DNA of 64,000 nt, taken from contig JAFUXF010000035.1 in the NCBI GenBank assembly GCA_017477185.1, positions 36,851 through 100,850 of the forward strand, in the 5' to 3' direction. Source of the DNA: Alphaproteobacteria bacterium. GTDB taxonomy: Bacteria; Pseudomonadota; Alphaproteobacteria; RF32; CAG-239. Below, in pieces: positions 42,650 to 51,777 of this stretch (its first letter is position 1; the number at the start of each line of letters is the position of its first letter). Made by a program: the position numbers and the translations under genes. The notes under the pieces were generated by a model. It saw only the letters and a list, made by a program, of their open reading frames with translations, had not been told where the DNA came from and searched no databases.

Positions 42650-45292
42650 ATGTTAGAGAAAAACTATAACCCCAAAGATTTTGAAGAAAAAATTTACGCC
42701 GATTGGGAGCAATCAGGCGATTTTAAACCGGATATGCGCTCCGACAAAGACAATTTTGCGATTGTTATTCCACCGCCAAATGTTACCGGTGTTTTACATA
42801 TGGGACACGCTCTTGACAACACATTACAGGATATTTTAATCCGCTATAATCGTATGCAGGGTAAAAATGTTCTCTGGCAAGTTGGGACAGACCATGCCGG
42901 AATTGCTACCCAAATGGTCGTTGAGCGCAATCTTGCCAAACAAGGCATTTCTCGCCACGATTTAGGACGTGAGAAATTCATCGAAACCGTTTGGGAGTGG
43001 AAAAAACAATCCGGTGGCACCATTACCAAACAGCTCCGTCGTTTAGGGGCTTCCTGTGACTGGTCACGCGAACGCTTCACCATGGACGAGGGATTAAGCC
43101 GCGCTGTTCGCAAAATCTTTGTAAATTTATATAAAGACGGCTTAATTTATAAAGCCAAAAAACTTGTTAACTGGGATTCTAAATTTTTGACGGCTATTTC
43201 GGATTTGGAAGTTGTCCAGAAAGAAACTGTCGGCAAAATGTATTACTACAAATACCCGATTGAGGGCGAAGAAGGAGAGTTTATTCATATTGCCACCACA
43301 CGCCCTGAGACCATGTTCGGAGATACGGCGGTTGCTGTCAGTGATAAAAACGAAAAATTAAAACACCTGATTGGCAAAAACTGCATTATTCCGATTATCA
43401 ATAAATCGATTCCGATTATTGCCGATGACCACGCCGACCCTGAAAAGGGAACAGGTGCGGTTAAAATCACGCCGGCACACGATTTTAATGACTTTGAGGT
43501 TGGCAAACGTCATAATCTTCCATTGGTTAATATCTTAAATCCTGATGCCACCTTAAACGAGAACACACCTTATGCCGGTATGACAACACTGGAAGCTCGT
43601 GAAAAAGTCATTGCCAAATTGACCGAACTCGGTGTTATGGAAAAGATTGAAGATCACCCGATGGTTATTCCATATGGCGACCGCTCAAATGTTATTATTG
43701 AACCGCTCATGACCGATCAATGGTTTGTTGATGCCCCGACACTGGCTAAAGAGGCTCTGCGTGCCGTTGAAGACGGAGAAATGCAGTTTGTTCCGAAGTC
43801 TTACGAAAAAACTTATTTTGAGTGGATGCGTAACATTCAGCCGTGGTGTATTTCCCGCCAACTCTGGTGGGGACATCAAATGCCGATTTGGTATGGTCCG
43901 GATGAACATATTTTCTGTGAAGAAAATGAGGAAGAGGCTCAGGCTCAAGCAGACAAGTTCTACGGTAAACACGTTGAACTCCGCCGTGAGACAGACGTTT
44001 TAGACACTTGGTTCTCATCAGGTCTTTGGGCTTTTTCAACATTAGGCTGGCCGGATAAAACCGAATATTTGGATAAATTTTATCCGACCTCGGTTCTGGT
44101 AACGGGATTCGACATCATCTTCTTCTGGGTTGCTCGAATGATGATGATGAGTATGTATATGATGAAACGCGTTCCTTTCAAGAAATGCTACATTCACGGT
44201 CTTGTTCGTGATGAAAAAGGTCAAAAGATGTCTAAATCTAAAGGCAACACGGTTGACCCGATGGAAACGATTGAAAAATATGGTGCTGATGCTCTACGCT
44301 TCTTTATGGCAGCCATGGAGACACAAGGTCGCGACATTAATATGAGTGAATCTCGTATTGCCGGTTATCGCAATTTTGCCACAAAATTATGGAATGCCGC
44401 TCGATTCTGTGAAATGAACGAATGTAAATCCATCAAAGGCTTTGACGAAAATTCAGCCAAACTCGCCATTAACAAATGGATTATAGCCAAAGCAAAACAA
44501 GCATCAAAAGAGGTTACGGACAACTTAGACAACTTCCGCTTTTCTGATGCGGCTAATGCTGTTTATCAGTTTGTATGGGGAACTTTCTGCGATTGGTACA
44601 TTGAGCTCAGTAAACCGGTTTTTTATGGTGAAAATGAAGAGCAAAAAGCCGAAACACGCGCTGTTGCGGCATGGGTATTGGATAGAATCTTGCTCATTTT
44701 GCACCCGTTTATGCCGTTTATCACTACCGAGTTGTGGAACAACACCGCTACACGCGATGTAAAATTAATCCATGCCCAATGGATTAAGAACGAAAATATT
44801 AACGAAAATGCCCTCACGGAAATCGATTGGGCAATAGATTTAATCAGTTCGATTCGTTCTCTGCGGGCTGAAATGAACATTCCTGCAGCGGCTAAACTAG
44901 TCGTTAAGCTCAAAGGCGCAAACAACTGGTCGCAAAACACCTTGAAAACACTTGAAAATATCATCTGCCCATTAGCACGTTTAGAGAACATTGAATGCGT
45001 TGCTAATGACTTCGCCGTCACACCGGATATGGTTCAAAACGTTTTCAAAGAAGCAACTTTACTGTTGCCGCTTAAAGGTGTTGTTGACTTTTCTGCCGAA
45101 AGAGAACGCCTTAATAAAGAACTGGCTAACCTCAATAAAAACATTGAAGGCTATGCGCGTAAATTAAGCAACGCATCTTTTGTTGAACGCGCACCGGCTC
45201 AGGTGGTTGAGGAAGAAAAACGCCGTCAGGCAGAGGCACTTGCCAACAAGGCAAAAGTAGAGGAAGCCCTCGCCCGAATTGCTAATTTCTAA
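42650..45292 (+). CDS. valS: Valyl-tRNA synthetase
   Basis: Charges tRNA-Val. Class I motifs: PPPNVTGVLHMGHALDNTLQD (HMGH at 50-53) and QKMSKSKGNTVDP near residue 525. The editing domain is inserted after about 190 and the C-terminal coiled-coil arm (FSAERERLNKELANLNKNIEGY) ends the protein. Length 880 is normal. AAGGAAC lies before the ATG. A terminator follows. Confidence 0.97.
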   Translation: MLEKNYNPKDFEEKIYADWEQSGDFKPDMRSDKDNFAIVIPPPNVTGVLHMGHALDNTLQDILIRYNRMQGKNVLWQVGTDHAGIATQMVVERNLAKQGISRHDLGREKFIETVWEWKKQSGGTITKQLRRLGASCDWSRERFTMDEGLSRAVRKIFVNLYKDGLIYKAKKLVNWDSKFLTAISDLEVVQKETVGKMYYYKYPIEGEEGEFIHIATTRPETMFGDTAVAVSDKNEKLKHLIGKNCIIPIINKSIPIIADDHADPEKGTGAVKITPAHDFNDFEVGKRHNLPLVNILNPDATLNENTPYAGMTTLEAREKVIAKLTELGVMEKIEDHPMVIPYGDRSNVIIEPLMTDQWFVDAPTLAKEALRAVEDGEMQFVPKSYEKTYFEWMRNIQPWCISRQLWWGHQMPIWYGPDEHIFCEENEEEAQAQADKFYGKHVELRRETDVLDTWFSSGLWAFSTLGWPDKTEYLDKFYPTSVLVTGFDIIFFWVARMMMMSMYMMKRVPFKKCYIHGLVRDEKGQKMSKSKGNTVDPMETIEKYGADALRFFMAAMETQGRDINMSESRIAGYRNFATKLWNAARFCEMNECKSIKGFDENSAKLAINKWIIAKAKQASKEVTDNLDNFRFSDAANAVYQFVWGTFCDWYIELSKPVFYGENEEQKAETRAVAAWVLDRILLILHPFMPFITTELWNNTATRDVKLIHAQWIKNENINENALTEIDWAIDLISSIRSLRAEMNIPAAAKLVVKLKGANNWSQNTLKTLENIICPLARLENIECVANDFAVTPDMVQNVFKEATLLLPLKGVVDFSAERERLNKELANLNKNIEGYARKLSNASFVERAPAQVVEEEKRRQAEALANKAKVEEALARIANF

Positions 45293-45298
45293 CAAACT

Positions 45299-45326
45299 TA
45301 AGCCCCTCACCTGAGGGGCTTTTCTA
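45299..45326. terminator. Shared valS/rsmA terminator (intact copy of the cassette-2 flanks)
   Basis: AAGCCCCTCA-CCT-GAGGGGCTTTT serves valS (+) and rsmA (-). The sequence 45299-45347, including the last rsmA codons, recurs at 50921-51430 but is interrupted there by HTH cassette 2. Confidence 0.85.
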
Positions 45327-46175
45327 TAAATTCTCGGACAAAATCAAAAACTGCTGCGGGGTTATTTCTTCCGGTCGCATAGTCAATAAAACACCGGCTT
45401 TTTGGGCAGCCGATTCCAAATTTACAAAACCTTTAAGGCTCTGCCGGATCATCTTGCGACGTTGCGCAAAACAAGCCTGTGTTATTTTTTCGATTTTACG
45501 GATTTGCTCTGCTGTCAAAGTTTTTTCCAAAGGACGAAACAGCAAAACACTCGACCATATCTTGGGTGCCGGCACAAAACATTCCGGACTCAAATCCATC
45601 AATTTATCTATCCGGCATTGTAGCTGACTGAGAATAGAAATCCGCCCGTAATCTTTTGTTTTTATCGGTGCCATAATTCGCTCCGCCACTTCTTTCTGAA
45701 ACATCAGAGTCAGACTGCAAAAATGATTTATTTTTTGCAACCAACCCACAAACAAAGGGACAGAAATATTATAGGGCAAATTACTGACAACATGTCGCGG
45801 GGCTTCTCCCATGACACTAAAATCAGTCTCCATCGCATCCCCATTAATAATATCCATTTTCTCCGGAGCAAAGCGGCGAATATCTTCCATAATCTGCACA
45901 CACCGCTCATCCATTTCAACGACCGTAAAATGACGAGGTTCTGCCGACATAACTGCTCGAGTTAAGCCCCCCGGCCCCGGACCAACCTCAAACACATCTG
46001 CCTGAGAATAATCGCGCAGTCCTTGTTTTTCCAAAGATAAACGAATGATTTTGTCAGTAATATTCCTGTCTAACAAAAAATTCTGGCCAAGTGACTTTTT
46101 AGCCATCAAACCATGCGCTTCAACCGTCATACGCAACGAGGGAAGAGTATCTATTTTCTCCGCAAGCTGCGCCAT
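45324..46175 (-). CDS. rsmA: 16S rRNA (adenine1518/1519-N6)-dimethyltransferase
   Basis: KsgA-type dimethylation late in 30S assembly. KKSLGQNFLLDRNI, VFEVGPGPGGLTRAV (SAM motif I), NLPYNISVPLF (catalytic NLPY) and FVPAPKIWSSVLLFRP are diagnostic. The frame runs back to 46265 through surA, but the ATG at 46175 lies one base after the surA stop with AAGGG upstream, giving about 283 residues. It is the last gene of the lptG-lptD-surA-rsmA run; pdxA, often present between surA and rsmA, is absent. Confidence 0.95.
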   Translation of the reverse strand: MAQLAEKIDTLPSLRMTVEAHGLMAKKSLGQNFLLDRNITDKIIRLSLEKQGLRDYSQADVFEVGPGPGGLTRAVMSAEPRHFTVVEMDERCVQIMEDIRRFAPEKMDIINGDAMETDFSVMGEAPRHVVSNLPYNISVPLFVGWLQKINHFCSLTLMFQKEVAERIMAPIKTKDYGRISILSQLQCRIDKLMDLSPECFVPAPKIWSSVLLFRPLEKTLTAEQIRKIEKITQACFAQRRKMIRQSLKGFVNLESAAQKAGVLLTMRPEEITPQQFLILSENL

Positions 46176-46176
46176 C

Positions 46177-47265
46177 TTAACCCTTAAACTCAATGACTGA
46201 CTTTTGCCGCAAATTTTGCAAGTACTTCGCCGAGTACCCTTCCAACCGCTCAGTTTCCAAAACATTTTTCATATCATCGTACGAAATTTGTTTTGGCTTT
46301 GCCGCAGGAACAAATTTATCATCTAACCTTAAAATGTAATAATTATTCTCATATTTAACCGGCTGAGAAACTTGTCCGATTCGCATATTCTTAATTTTAT
46401 TTTCCAGTGGTTTAGCAAGTTGACCTTCTTTTATCCATCCCAAATCACCACCATTTGCCGAACTCGGGCTCTGTGAAAATTGTGCTGCATACATATTAAA
46501 CAAACCATCCCGACGAATATTATCAACTAAAATGTCAATATCCTTCCCCTTAGCGACCGGAATAACGATCTCTGAAACCTTGTATTTAGGAGTCTTCATG
46601 TCCTCTTGAGAACGATTGATAGCATCTTCAACTTCACGCTGCGTGATTGAAGAATCCATCATCATTTTACGGCGAATTAAACGCGCCCACAAAATTTCTG
46701 TTTGCAACTGATTTTTAAAAATTTCAGGATTAATTCCTTTATTTTTCAAAACTTTCTCAAGTTGTCCTCGTCCAATCTTTCGCGATGTTTCATAATGAGA
46801 TAAGGCTGCACTCATATCCTTACTGCTCAGCGTTAATTGATTTTTTTCAACCTCTTGCGCTTTGATTTTATCATCAATTGCCGTACGCAATACTTTATTG
46901 AGAATCATGGGTTTTGTCTTATTATTTAATGGAACGCCTGTATTCATCAAAAATAATTTACCATAACTATCAACATCAGCCGAAGAAATAGCTTCCCCAT
47001 TAACAACTGCCATTATTTTGGTATCTCCGGGCTTAAAAAAAGAAGTTACTGGAACAGGTGTATTTTTTTTAGGAGTAACACGAGGTTTTTCAACTTTTTT
47101 AACAGCAAGTTTATCCGTCGCTTCTGGAAGACTGTCAGATTGTGAAGCCTGAAACAAAACAGAGCGAGATTCACGAGGCTTTTCTATCTTTTCGACATCC
47201 AAATATTGCGCTCTCACAGAGAACGATACACAACCTAAAAATAGTAACAAAAATATTTTTTTCAT
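46177..47265 (-). CDS. surA: Periplasmic chaperone / peptidyl-prolyl isomerase SurA-like
   Basis: Outer-membrane protein chaperone. Signal peptide (cleavage near VRAQ), a SurA N-terminal helical domain (VVNGEAISSADVDSYGKLF, LNKVLRTAIDDKIKAQE) and one parvulin domain (about residues 225-330: KYKVSEIVIPV, GGDLGWIKEGQL, NYYILRLDD). Only one parvulin domain is present, as in many alphaproteobacteria. AAAGGAAAAA precedes the ATG. It lies 12 bases after lptD, which encodes a probable client. Confidence 0.88.
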   Translation of the reverse strand: MKKIFLLLFLGCVSFSVRAQYLDVEKIEKPRESRSVLFQASQSDSLPEATDKLAVKKVEKPRVTPKKNTPVPVTSFFKPGDTKIMAVVNGEAISSADVDSYGKLFLMNTGVPLNNKTKPMILNKVLRTAIDDKIKAQEVEKNQLTLSSKDMSAALSHYETSRKIGRGQLEKVLKNKGINPEIFKNQLQTEILWARLIRRKMMMDSSITQREVEDAINRSQEDMKTPKYKVSEIVIPVAKGKDIDILVDNIRRDGLFNMYAAQFSQSPSSANGGDLGWIKEGQLAKPLENKIKNMRIGQVSQPVKYENNYYILRLDDKFVPAAKPKQISYDDMKNVLETERLEGYSAKYLQNLRQKSVIEFKG

Positions 47266-47277
47266 ATTTTTTCCTTT

Positions 47278-49563
47278 CTATTTACCAAAACCACCAATTG
47301 TTTTTAAGAAGAAAGATACTGTAAATTCATAATCATTATCGACTTCCGGATCATTTGAATCATACTTTTGAACATTTCCTGATAACATAAAACATTCATC
47401 TTCATACGTCAAAGACCCACCATGTTCTATAGAATAGCTATGTTCTGCAGCCAAATCTTGACGATTATACAACTTAATCGACCAATCTCTGGTTAATTTT
47501 GCATTGACGGCAGTATACAACTCATGCCGTTCTGCCTTCAATCCGTTTTTCAAAACTGCATTATTTCCCTCATTCAAATGAATATAAGAAACATAGAAAT
47601 TAAGAATATCAGGACCTATACGGGCACCTAACTCATTATACTTAATCTCCCAGTCATTTTTATCTAATCTAAAGCGATAATTTAAATCTAAATAAGAACT
47701 CGGGTTGGCATAAATACGTCCGACATAGTCACTGAAATGATTTCTTTCGCCTAAACTTTGAGAAAAACTGTTCTCATCATCAAAGTAGTAACTTTGAGCA
47801 AAAAAGGCCTGCGTTCGTCCCAAAATATTACCATATGAATTCCAGTTAAAACCATAACTGACACGACTACCGGTATCATTAAGATCATAACCGCTGTAAC
47901 GATCAATATCCAACACATTAACATCATCCAAAAAGGCATTTTCGCTGTCTAAATTAGGGATTCTGTTTGTTTTATTATTATCATTTGGCGCGAACACTCC
48001 GACAATAACCGGCTCAATAATCTGCCGACTTTCCTCATTTGCCTTAATAAAAGGCAACTTCCATTCAGCAGCTAATTGAGGAAAAACGCGCGCTGTCGAC
48101 CCCGTAATAACCTCTTTACTCGGATTAAGATAATTATCAACATAATAAAAATCAGATTTAACCGAACCGGACAACCGCATTTTTTCACCCCAAGGACTTG
48201 TATAAGGCAGAACGACCTCATTAATCATTGTCCCTCTTTCTGAATTTGAGTGTTCCTTATTGTAAACCACCGAAGCAAAATTAAACGTATTTTTTGTATA
48301 TAAACCAAAATCAGTTAGCTGATTATATTTTTCATAATCAATGTACGGCAAAACATAAGAACCATTAAATTTCTCTCTTGCTGCACTTTTGCGTAAATTA
48401 TAACTGATTGTTCTAAAATAATTAGCTTCAATATTCGCATAATCACGATTGTTAAAATATTCAACACGCATATTAGAAGTTAGCCATGCATCTGTTTTTT
48501 CAGGTAAAGAAATATCTCTTAGATAAATCGAATCAGAAACATACTTTGCATCTAAATGAGCCAACCATTTATCATTAATTTCATATCGTCCTTTTGCAAA
48601 AATGTGACCACGCTTTTTATCTTTATCTTTGTCATTGGCAATACTGCCCTGCAAAGACATATCACCCTTCTGAGTATACATATTATAAACGGCTTCAGGA
48701 ATCACGCCATGCTTTGTCGTAAAATATGGGCTAACTGTTAAGTCTGAATGATCATCTATCGCCCAAAAATAGCCAGCTTTTACATAAGTATCCATAAAGT
48801 TTGATGATCCATATGTAGGCATAGTTAAACCACTGCGACGCTTAACTGACGGATCTGCATGGGATAAAAATGGCGTATAAAACACCGGAACATTCTTAAC
48901 TTTCAAAAAGGCATTACGATAATAAACATTCTGCCCTTCGGTATCTTGTCTGATTTTACTCGCCGTTATTTTCCATAGAGGCTCTTTTTTATTTTTTCCC
49001 TCCATTTGGCAATCGCATGGCGAGTAACTTGCATCATACATAACCTTATCATTATTGTCTAACGTCTTAACCTTAGATGCCCAAACCTGACTTTCATCAC
49101 GCAAAAGAACCTTTAATTGTTTCAATGTCCCTTGGCTCATTTGGTCTCGTAAAATCAGCTCATCAGCATAAATAACATTATCACTCGAATCAACAATAAC
49201 AACATTACCTGTCGCAGTAATAACATCCAATTCTTGGTTATAAACTATTTTATCGGCCTTTATCGTTCCATCACTGCGAATAACGTAAACATCACCAATT
49301 GCCGTAATAATATTTGTTTCATTATCATTTTGAATTTCATTAGCACTAAAGTAAATGTCGTCTGAATTTTTTTCTACCGGACGCGGTGTCATAAATCCGG
49401 TAATATTCGGATGTGGATCAAATTTCACTGCCGGCATCGTTTTATCCGAGGAATGATCTAAAATTTCACCGGCAACAGGAACTCTCTCTTGCGAACAAAC
49501 ATTCACAGCCCATAAACTCAACAATCCGCTTCCAAGGATAATGCTGTCTCTTAATTTAAACAT
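47278..49563 (-). CDS. lptD: LPS-assembly protein LptD
   Basis: Outer-membrane translocon that inserts LPS. Signal peptide, then the N-terminal OstA jellyroll (about residues 65-165: DDIYFSANEIQNDNETNIITAIGDVYV, TATGNVVIVDSS) and a C-terminal barrel of about 550 residues (PFLSHADPSVKRRSGLTMPTYG is a conserved strand). The conserved plug Cys appear as CDC near 184; the C-terminal Cys pair is not obvious. Length 761 is typical of alphaproteobacteria. Its start overlaps lptG by 8 bases. Confidence 0.93.
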   Translation of the reverse strand: MFKLRDSIILGSGLLSLWAVNVCSQERVPVAGEILDHSSDKTMPAVKFDPHPNITGFMTPRPVEKNSDDIYFSANEIQNDNETNIITAIGDVYVIRSDGTIKADKIVYNQELDVITATGNVVIVDSSDNVIYADELILRDQMSQGTLKQLKVLLRDESQVWASKVKTLDNNDKVMYDASYSPCDCQMEGKNKKEPLWKITASKIRQDTEGQNVYYRNAFLKVKNVPVFYTPFLSHADPSVKRRSGLTMPTYGSSNFMDTYVKAGYFWAIDDHSDLTVSPYFTTKHGVIPEAVYNMYTQKGDMSLQGSIANDKDKDKKRGHIFAKGRYEINDKWLAHLDAKYVSDSIYLRDISLPEKTDAWLTSNMRVEYFNNRDYANIEANYFRTISYNLRKSAAREKFNGSYVLPYIDYEKYNQLTDFGLYTKNTFNFASVVYNKEHSNSERGTMINEVVLPYTSPWGEKMRLSGSVKSDFYYVDNYLNPSKEVITGSTARVFPQLAAEWKLPFIKANEESRQIIEPVIVGVFAPNDNNKTNRIPNLDSENAFLDDVNVLDIDRYSGYDLNDTGSRVSYGFNWNSYGNILGRTQAFFAQSYYFDDENSFSQSLGERNHFSDYVGRIYANPSSYLDLNYRFRLDKNDWEIKYNELGARIGPDILNFYVSYIHLNEGNNAVLKNGLKAERHELYTAVNAKLTRDWSIKLYNRQDLAAEHSYSIEHGGSLTYEDECFMLSGNVQKYDSNDPEVDNDYEFTVSFFLKTIGGFGK

Positions 49564-50686
49564 GTTGTAGTCCCTCTAACTCTTCCGATTTCTTTTTCTT
49601 CGCCGGATTATAAAAAAGCAATAAATAAAAACAAATAGCCAATGGAACAAAAAAATTCAGAAACAACAAAGGCAAATAGTATAGCCGCTTAAACACCAAA
49701 TTTCCAAAAGCCAAATCACATGATTGAACAATAACCATTGCCAAAATTGAATATGTAATAATTTTTCCCTGACCACGACGATTAAAAGTACCAACCAACA
49801 AACCCGTACAAGCAATCAAAGCAAAAACTAAATTAAATAATGGCATTAAAATACGTCTGACCCCTTCAACCACAAAACGATTGATTTGTGCTTGAGTCAA
49901 ATTAGGATTTTTATAAGCGGATAAAAGTTCCCACAGTGTCATTTCACGCGCGCCGACTTCTTTATTTTTACCTGAAGATGTCCTGCCAAAATCGACCGAA
50001 TAACGGTCAAACACAAGAGAGGAGAATTGCTTTTTATTATCATCCGGCAACTCATTTCTTACCCCATTAATTAAAATCAATCTTGGCCCTTGAGGTGTAT
50101 AGACAAGCCGCCCTTTTTCGGCTGATAAAACCACTTTTTTATCCGAAGCTCTCTCATCGTTAACCAAAATACCGGAAACAGCCCCGTTTCCTTCATCTTT
50201 AGCAACAAAAACCGTCATCATCAGCTGAGCAGTCGTAAATTCCCCTTCCTTAAACAACATATGCGACATATCATTTTTGACTTGCCATTCTAATTGGGCA
50301 AATTTTTGCTCAGCAACAGGAATCACAATATTATTGACATATAAATTAAAAGCAGAAATAACCACCCCTAAAATAAACGCCCCTTTAGCACAATTCCACG
50401 GACTGATACCGGCAGATTTCATTACCGTTAATTCGCGATCAGCAATCATCCGATTATAAACAAACAACACCGACACAAACAAAGCAATCGGAGCCATAAT
50501 AACAAAAATACGAGGCATTAACAGGGAGGTCAACTCGATAAACATAAAAATCGGCAATCCTTTATTGGTAACCATTTCCACAAAATTAAGCGATTGCGTT
50601 AACCACACAATCGCCAATAGCGAAAAAGTAACAACTAAAAAACCAACAAAAATTTGTTTCGCAATATATTTATCTAATTTTTTCAT
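49556..50686 (-). CDS. lptG: LPS export permease LptG (YjgP/YjgQ family)
   Basis: Inner-membrane subunit of the LptB2FG transporter. Six membrane segments (about residues 12-35, 52-78, 98-118, 270-290, 300-325 and 330-355) surround a periplasmic domain, the YjgP/Q layout. ADRELTVMKSAGISPW near residue 77 is the conserved coupling helix. LptG rather than LptF is inferred from the adjoining lptD. No lptF copy is adjacent, which is unusual. The gap to the next gene upstream (50687-50948) holds only repeats. Confidence 0.88.
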   Translation of the reverse strand: MKKLDKYIAKQIFVGFLVVTFSLLAIVWLTQSLNFVEMVTNKGLPIFMFIELTSLLMPRIFVIMAPIALFVSVLFVYNRMIADRELTVMKSAGISPWNCAKGAFILGVVISAFNLYVNNIVIPVAEQKFAQLEWQVKNDMSHMLFKEGEFTTAQLMMTVFVAKDEGNGAVSGILVNDERASDKKVVLSAEKGRLVYTPQGPRLILINGVRNELPDDNKKQFSSLVFDRYSVDFGRTSSGKNKEVGAREMTLWELLSAYKNPNLTQAQINRFVVEGVRRILMPLFNLVFALIACTGLLVGTFNRRGQGKIITYSILAMVIVQSCDLAFGNLVFKRLYYLPLLFLNFFVPLAICFYLLLFYNPAKKKKSEELEGLQHV

Positions 50687-50948
50687 TATAGATTCTGATT
50701 GTAATTACAAGTAGGCTCATTATACCCATTTTTTGCAAAAATCAAACTATTATTTTCGATTCTTACAATGAGATAAAAAGGGGACAATTTTTCTTTTTCG
50801 TCATATCGAAAGGCAAACCCTACCGGCTTTGCCATATCCGGAAACGAAGTGAGCAAGCAGCGAAGCTGTCGCGCTCCATCCATAAAACAGGTTGCGTAAG
50901 CAATACATTGAAAAAAAATCTTAAGCCCCTCACCCGAGGAGCTTTTTT
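50687..50948. other. Gap with partial copy of the valS/rsmA terminator
   Basis: No gene. The end 50921-50947 (TTAAGCCCCTCACCCGAGGAGCTTTTTTT) copies 45299-45323 with two changes and acts as terminator for the HTH gene. The rest contains an AAGCAGCGAAGCTGTCGC-like hairpin and the lptG promoter. Confidence 0.6.
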
Positions 50949-51176
50949 TTACGCTTTATCAGACAAAATAAATTTAATCTTACAACCATAATAGCCGACA
51001 AGCAGAAAATACTTCTTCCAACTGACACTCTCGCCCATTTCGATATAATCTATCGTCATCGGATGAAGATGTGTTTCTTTAGCCACCAACTCAATCGGCT
51101 TTTTAAGCTGTCGTCTGATAAGACCAAGCTGCAACCCCATCTCTTGCTTAAACATTTTATTGCTATAAGTTTTCAT
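50949..51176 (-). CDS. Small Xre-like helix-turn-helix protein, cassette copy 2
   Basis: A 75-residue protein. LGLIRRQLKKPIELVAKETHLHPMTIDYIEMGE (residues 17-49) has the Xre HTH pattern; WKKYFLLVGYYGCKIKFIL follows. Paralogue of the protein at 19519-19740 with about one third identity. GAGGAGTTC precedes the ATG, again GGAGTT as in copy 1. It is expressed, if at all, from the promoter at 51369 through a terminator-ended leader. No toxin or phage gene is adjacent. Confidence 0.75.
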   Translation of the reverse strand: MKTYSNKMFKQEMGLQLGLIRRQLKKPIELVAKETHLHPMTIDYIEMGESVSWKKYFLLVGYYGCKIKFILSDKA

Positions 51177-51204
51177 TCTTTGAACTCCTCATTTTTGCTA
51201 TATT

Positions 51205-51362
51205 AAAACAAAAACTCACCTCGTTATAAAACGAAGTGAGGGAGTTCGAAACTGAGTAACTGTCAGTCTGTTGTATTCAATATATTCCAACAGCTCCCTC
51301 ATCCGAAGGAGTTGCTTAGTTACCGGAGTTTCGACACCCCATAAGCAGAACACCTGCTTACA
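51205..51362 (-). ncRNA. Structured leader / attenuator RNA, cassette copy 2
   Basis: Minus-strand stems: TAAGCAG/CTGCTTA with loop GTGTT; TCGAAACT/AGTTTCGA and GTAACT/AGTTAC; CTGTTG/CAACAG with the invariant loop GAATATATTGAATA; terminator CTCAC/GTGAG followed by TTTTTGTTTT. Compared with copy 1 the stem sequences differ in both arms together, while the central 36 bases are identical. GAGGGAG...CTCCCTC can form an alternative stem that overlaps the terminator. A short frame MRELLEYIEYNRL lies in the identical part of both copies without a ribosome-binding site. Confidence 0.7.
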
Positions 51363-51368
51363 AGTCGA

Positions 51369-51396
51369 ATGATAAAAGAGATAAATAAAAATGCAA
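51369..51396 (-). promoter_or_regulatory. Promoter of HTH cassette copy 2
   Basis: Minus strand TTGCAT (51396-51391), 16 bases, TATCAT (51374-51369), the same arrangement as in copy 1. Immediately upstream the sequence switches to the rsmA 3' end copy. Confidence 0.65.
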
Positions 51397-51397
51397 G

Positions 51398-51430
51398 ACT
51401 TTTCTATAAATTCTCGGACAAAATCAAAAA
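51398..51430 (-). repeat. Copy of the rsmA 3' end (right flank of cassette 2)
   Basis: About 32 bases (CTTTTCTATAAATTCTCGGA...) identical to 45320-45351, i.e. the last codons and stop of rsmA. Together with 50921-50947 it forms the interrupted second copy of the valS/rsmA junction. Confidence 0.8.
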
Positions 51431-51537
51431 TTGGTACATGACTTAACAATTTGCAAAAAATCCTCACAAATTACCCAAGCAGCCCCTAAAAACACGATAA
51501 ATGTTATTTATAGTAAGATACCTGAAAAAATGCGATA

Positions 51538-51637
51538 GGTGGTATTTATAGTAAGATATTGAGGAATTTGCGAAGGGAGTGTACATTAACCGTACATGAC
51601 CGAACAAATTCCGAAATATCTGCCCTAGAAAACCACC
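51538..51637 (-). repeat. Long hairpin element, distal member of the pair behind fabG
   Basis: Arms GGTGGTATTTATAGTAAGATATT / AATATCTGCCCTAGAAAACCACC and GAGGAATTTG / CAAATTCC, core GTGTAC-ATTAACC-GTACAT. A partial second left arm (TTATTTATAGTAAGATA) lies at 51504-51521. Subfamily of the 30466 element. Confidence 0.85.
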
Positions 51638-51658
51638 TTGCGCGTTTTTTCCTAAAAA

Positions 51659-51770
51659 CTTGAAGAATGAGACTAATAGCAGGCGTTGAAAGAAAAATTA
51701 CCGCAGCGTACATAGAGGTACGTGAGGATAATTTTTCTTGAAACAACGCACTAGTAGTCCATTATACAAG
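51659..51770 (-). repeat. 3'-end hairpin element directly behind fabG
   Basis: About 110 bases: CTTG...GACTAATAGCAGGCGTTG / CAACGCACTAGTAGTC...CAAG and GAAAAATTACC / GGATAATTTTTC, core CGTAC-ATAGAG-GTACG. It ends 7 bases from the fabG stop. Close relative of 37710-37812. Confidence 0.85.
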
Positions 51771-51777
51771 TTTTTAA

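Noticed and set aside
50686..50883. 65-residue minus-strand frame before lptG
   Set aside because: Low-quality frame in the lptG promoter region; no ribosome-binding site and no recognisable protein features.
51216..51467. 83-residue frame over the cassette-2 leader
   Set aside because: It runs through the promoter, all leader stems and the terminator and has no ribosome-binding site; the shared MRELLEYIEYNRL comes from the invariant RNA part, though a leader peptide cannot be excluded.
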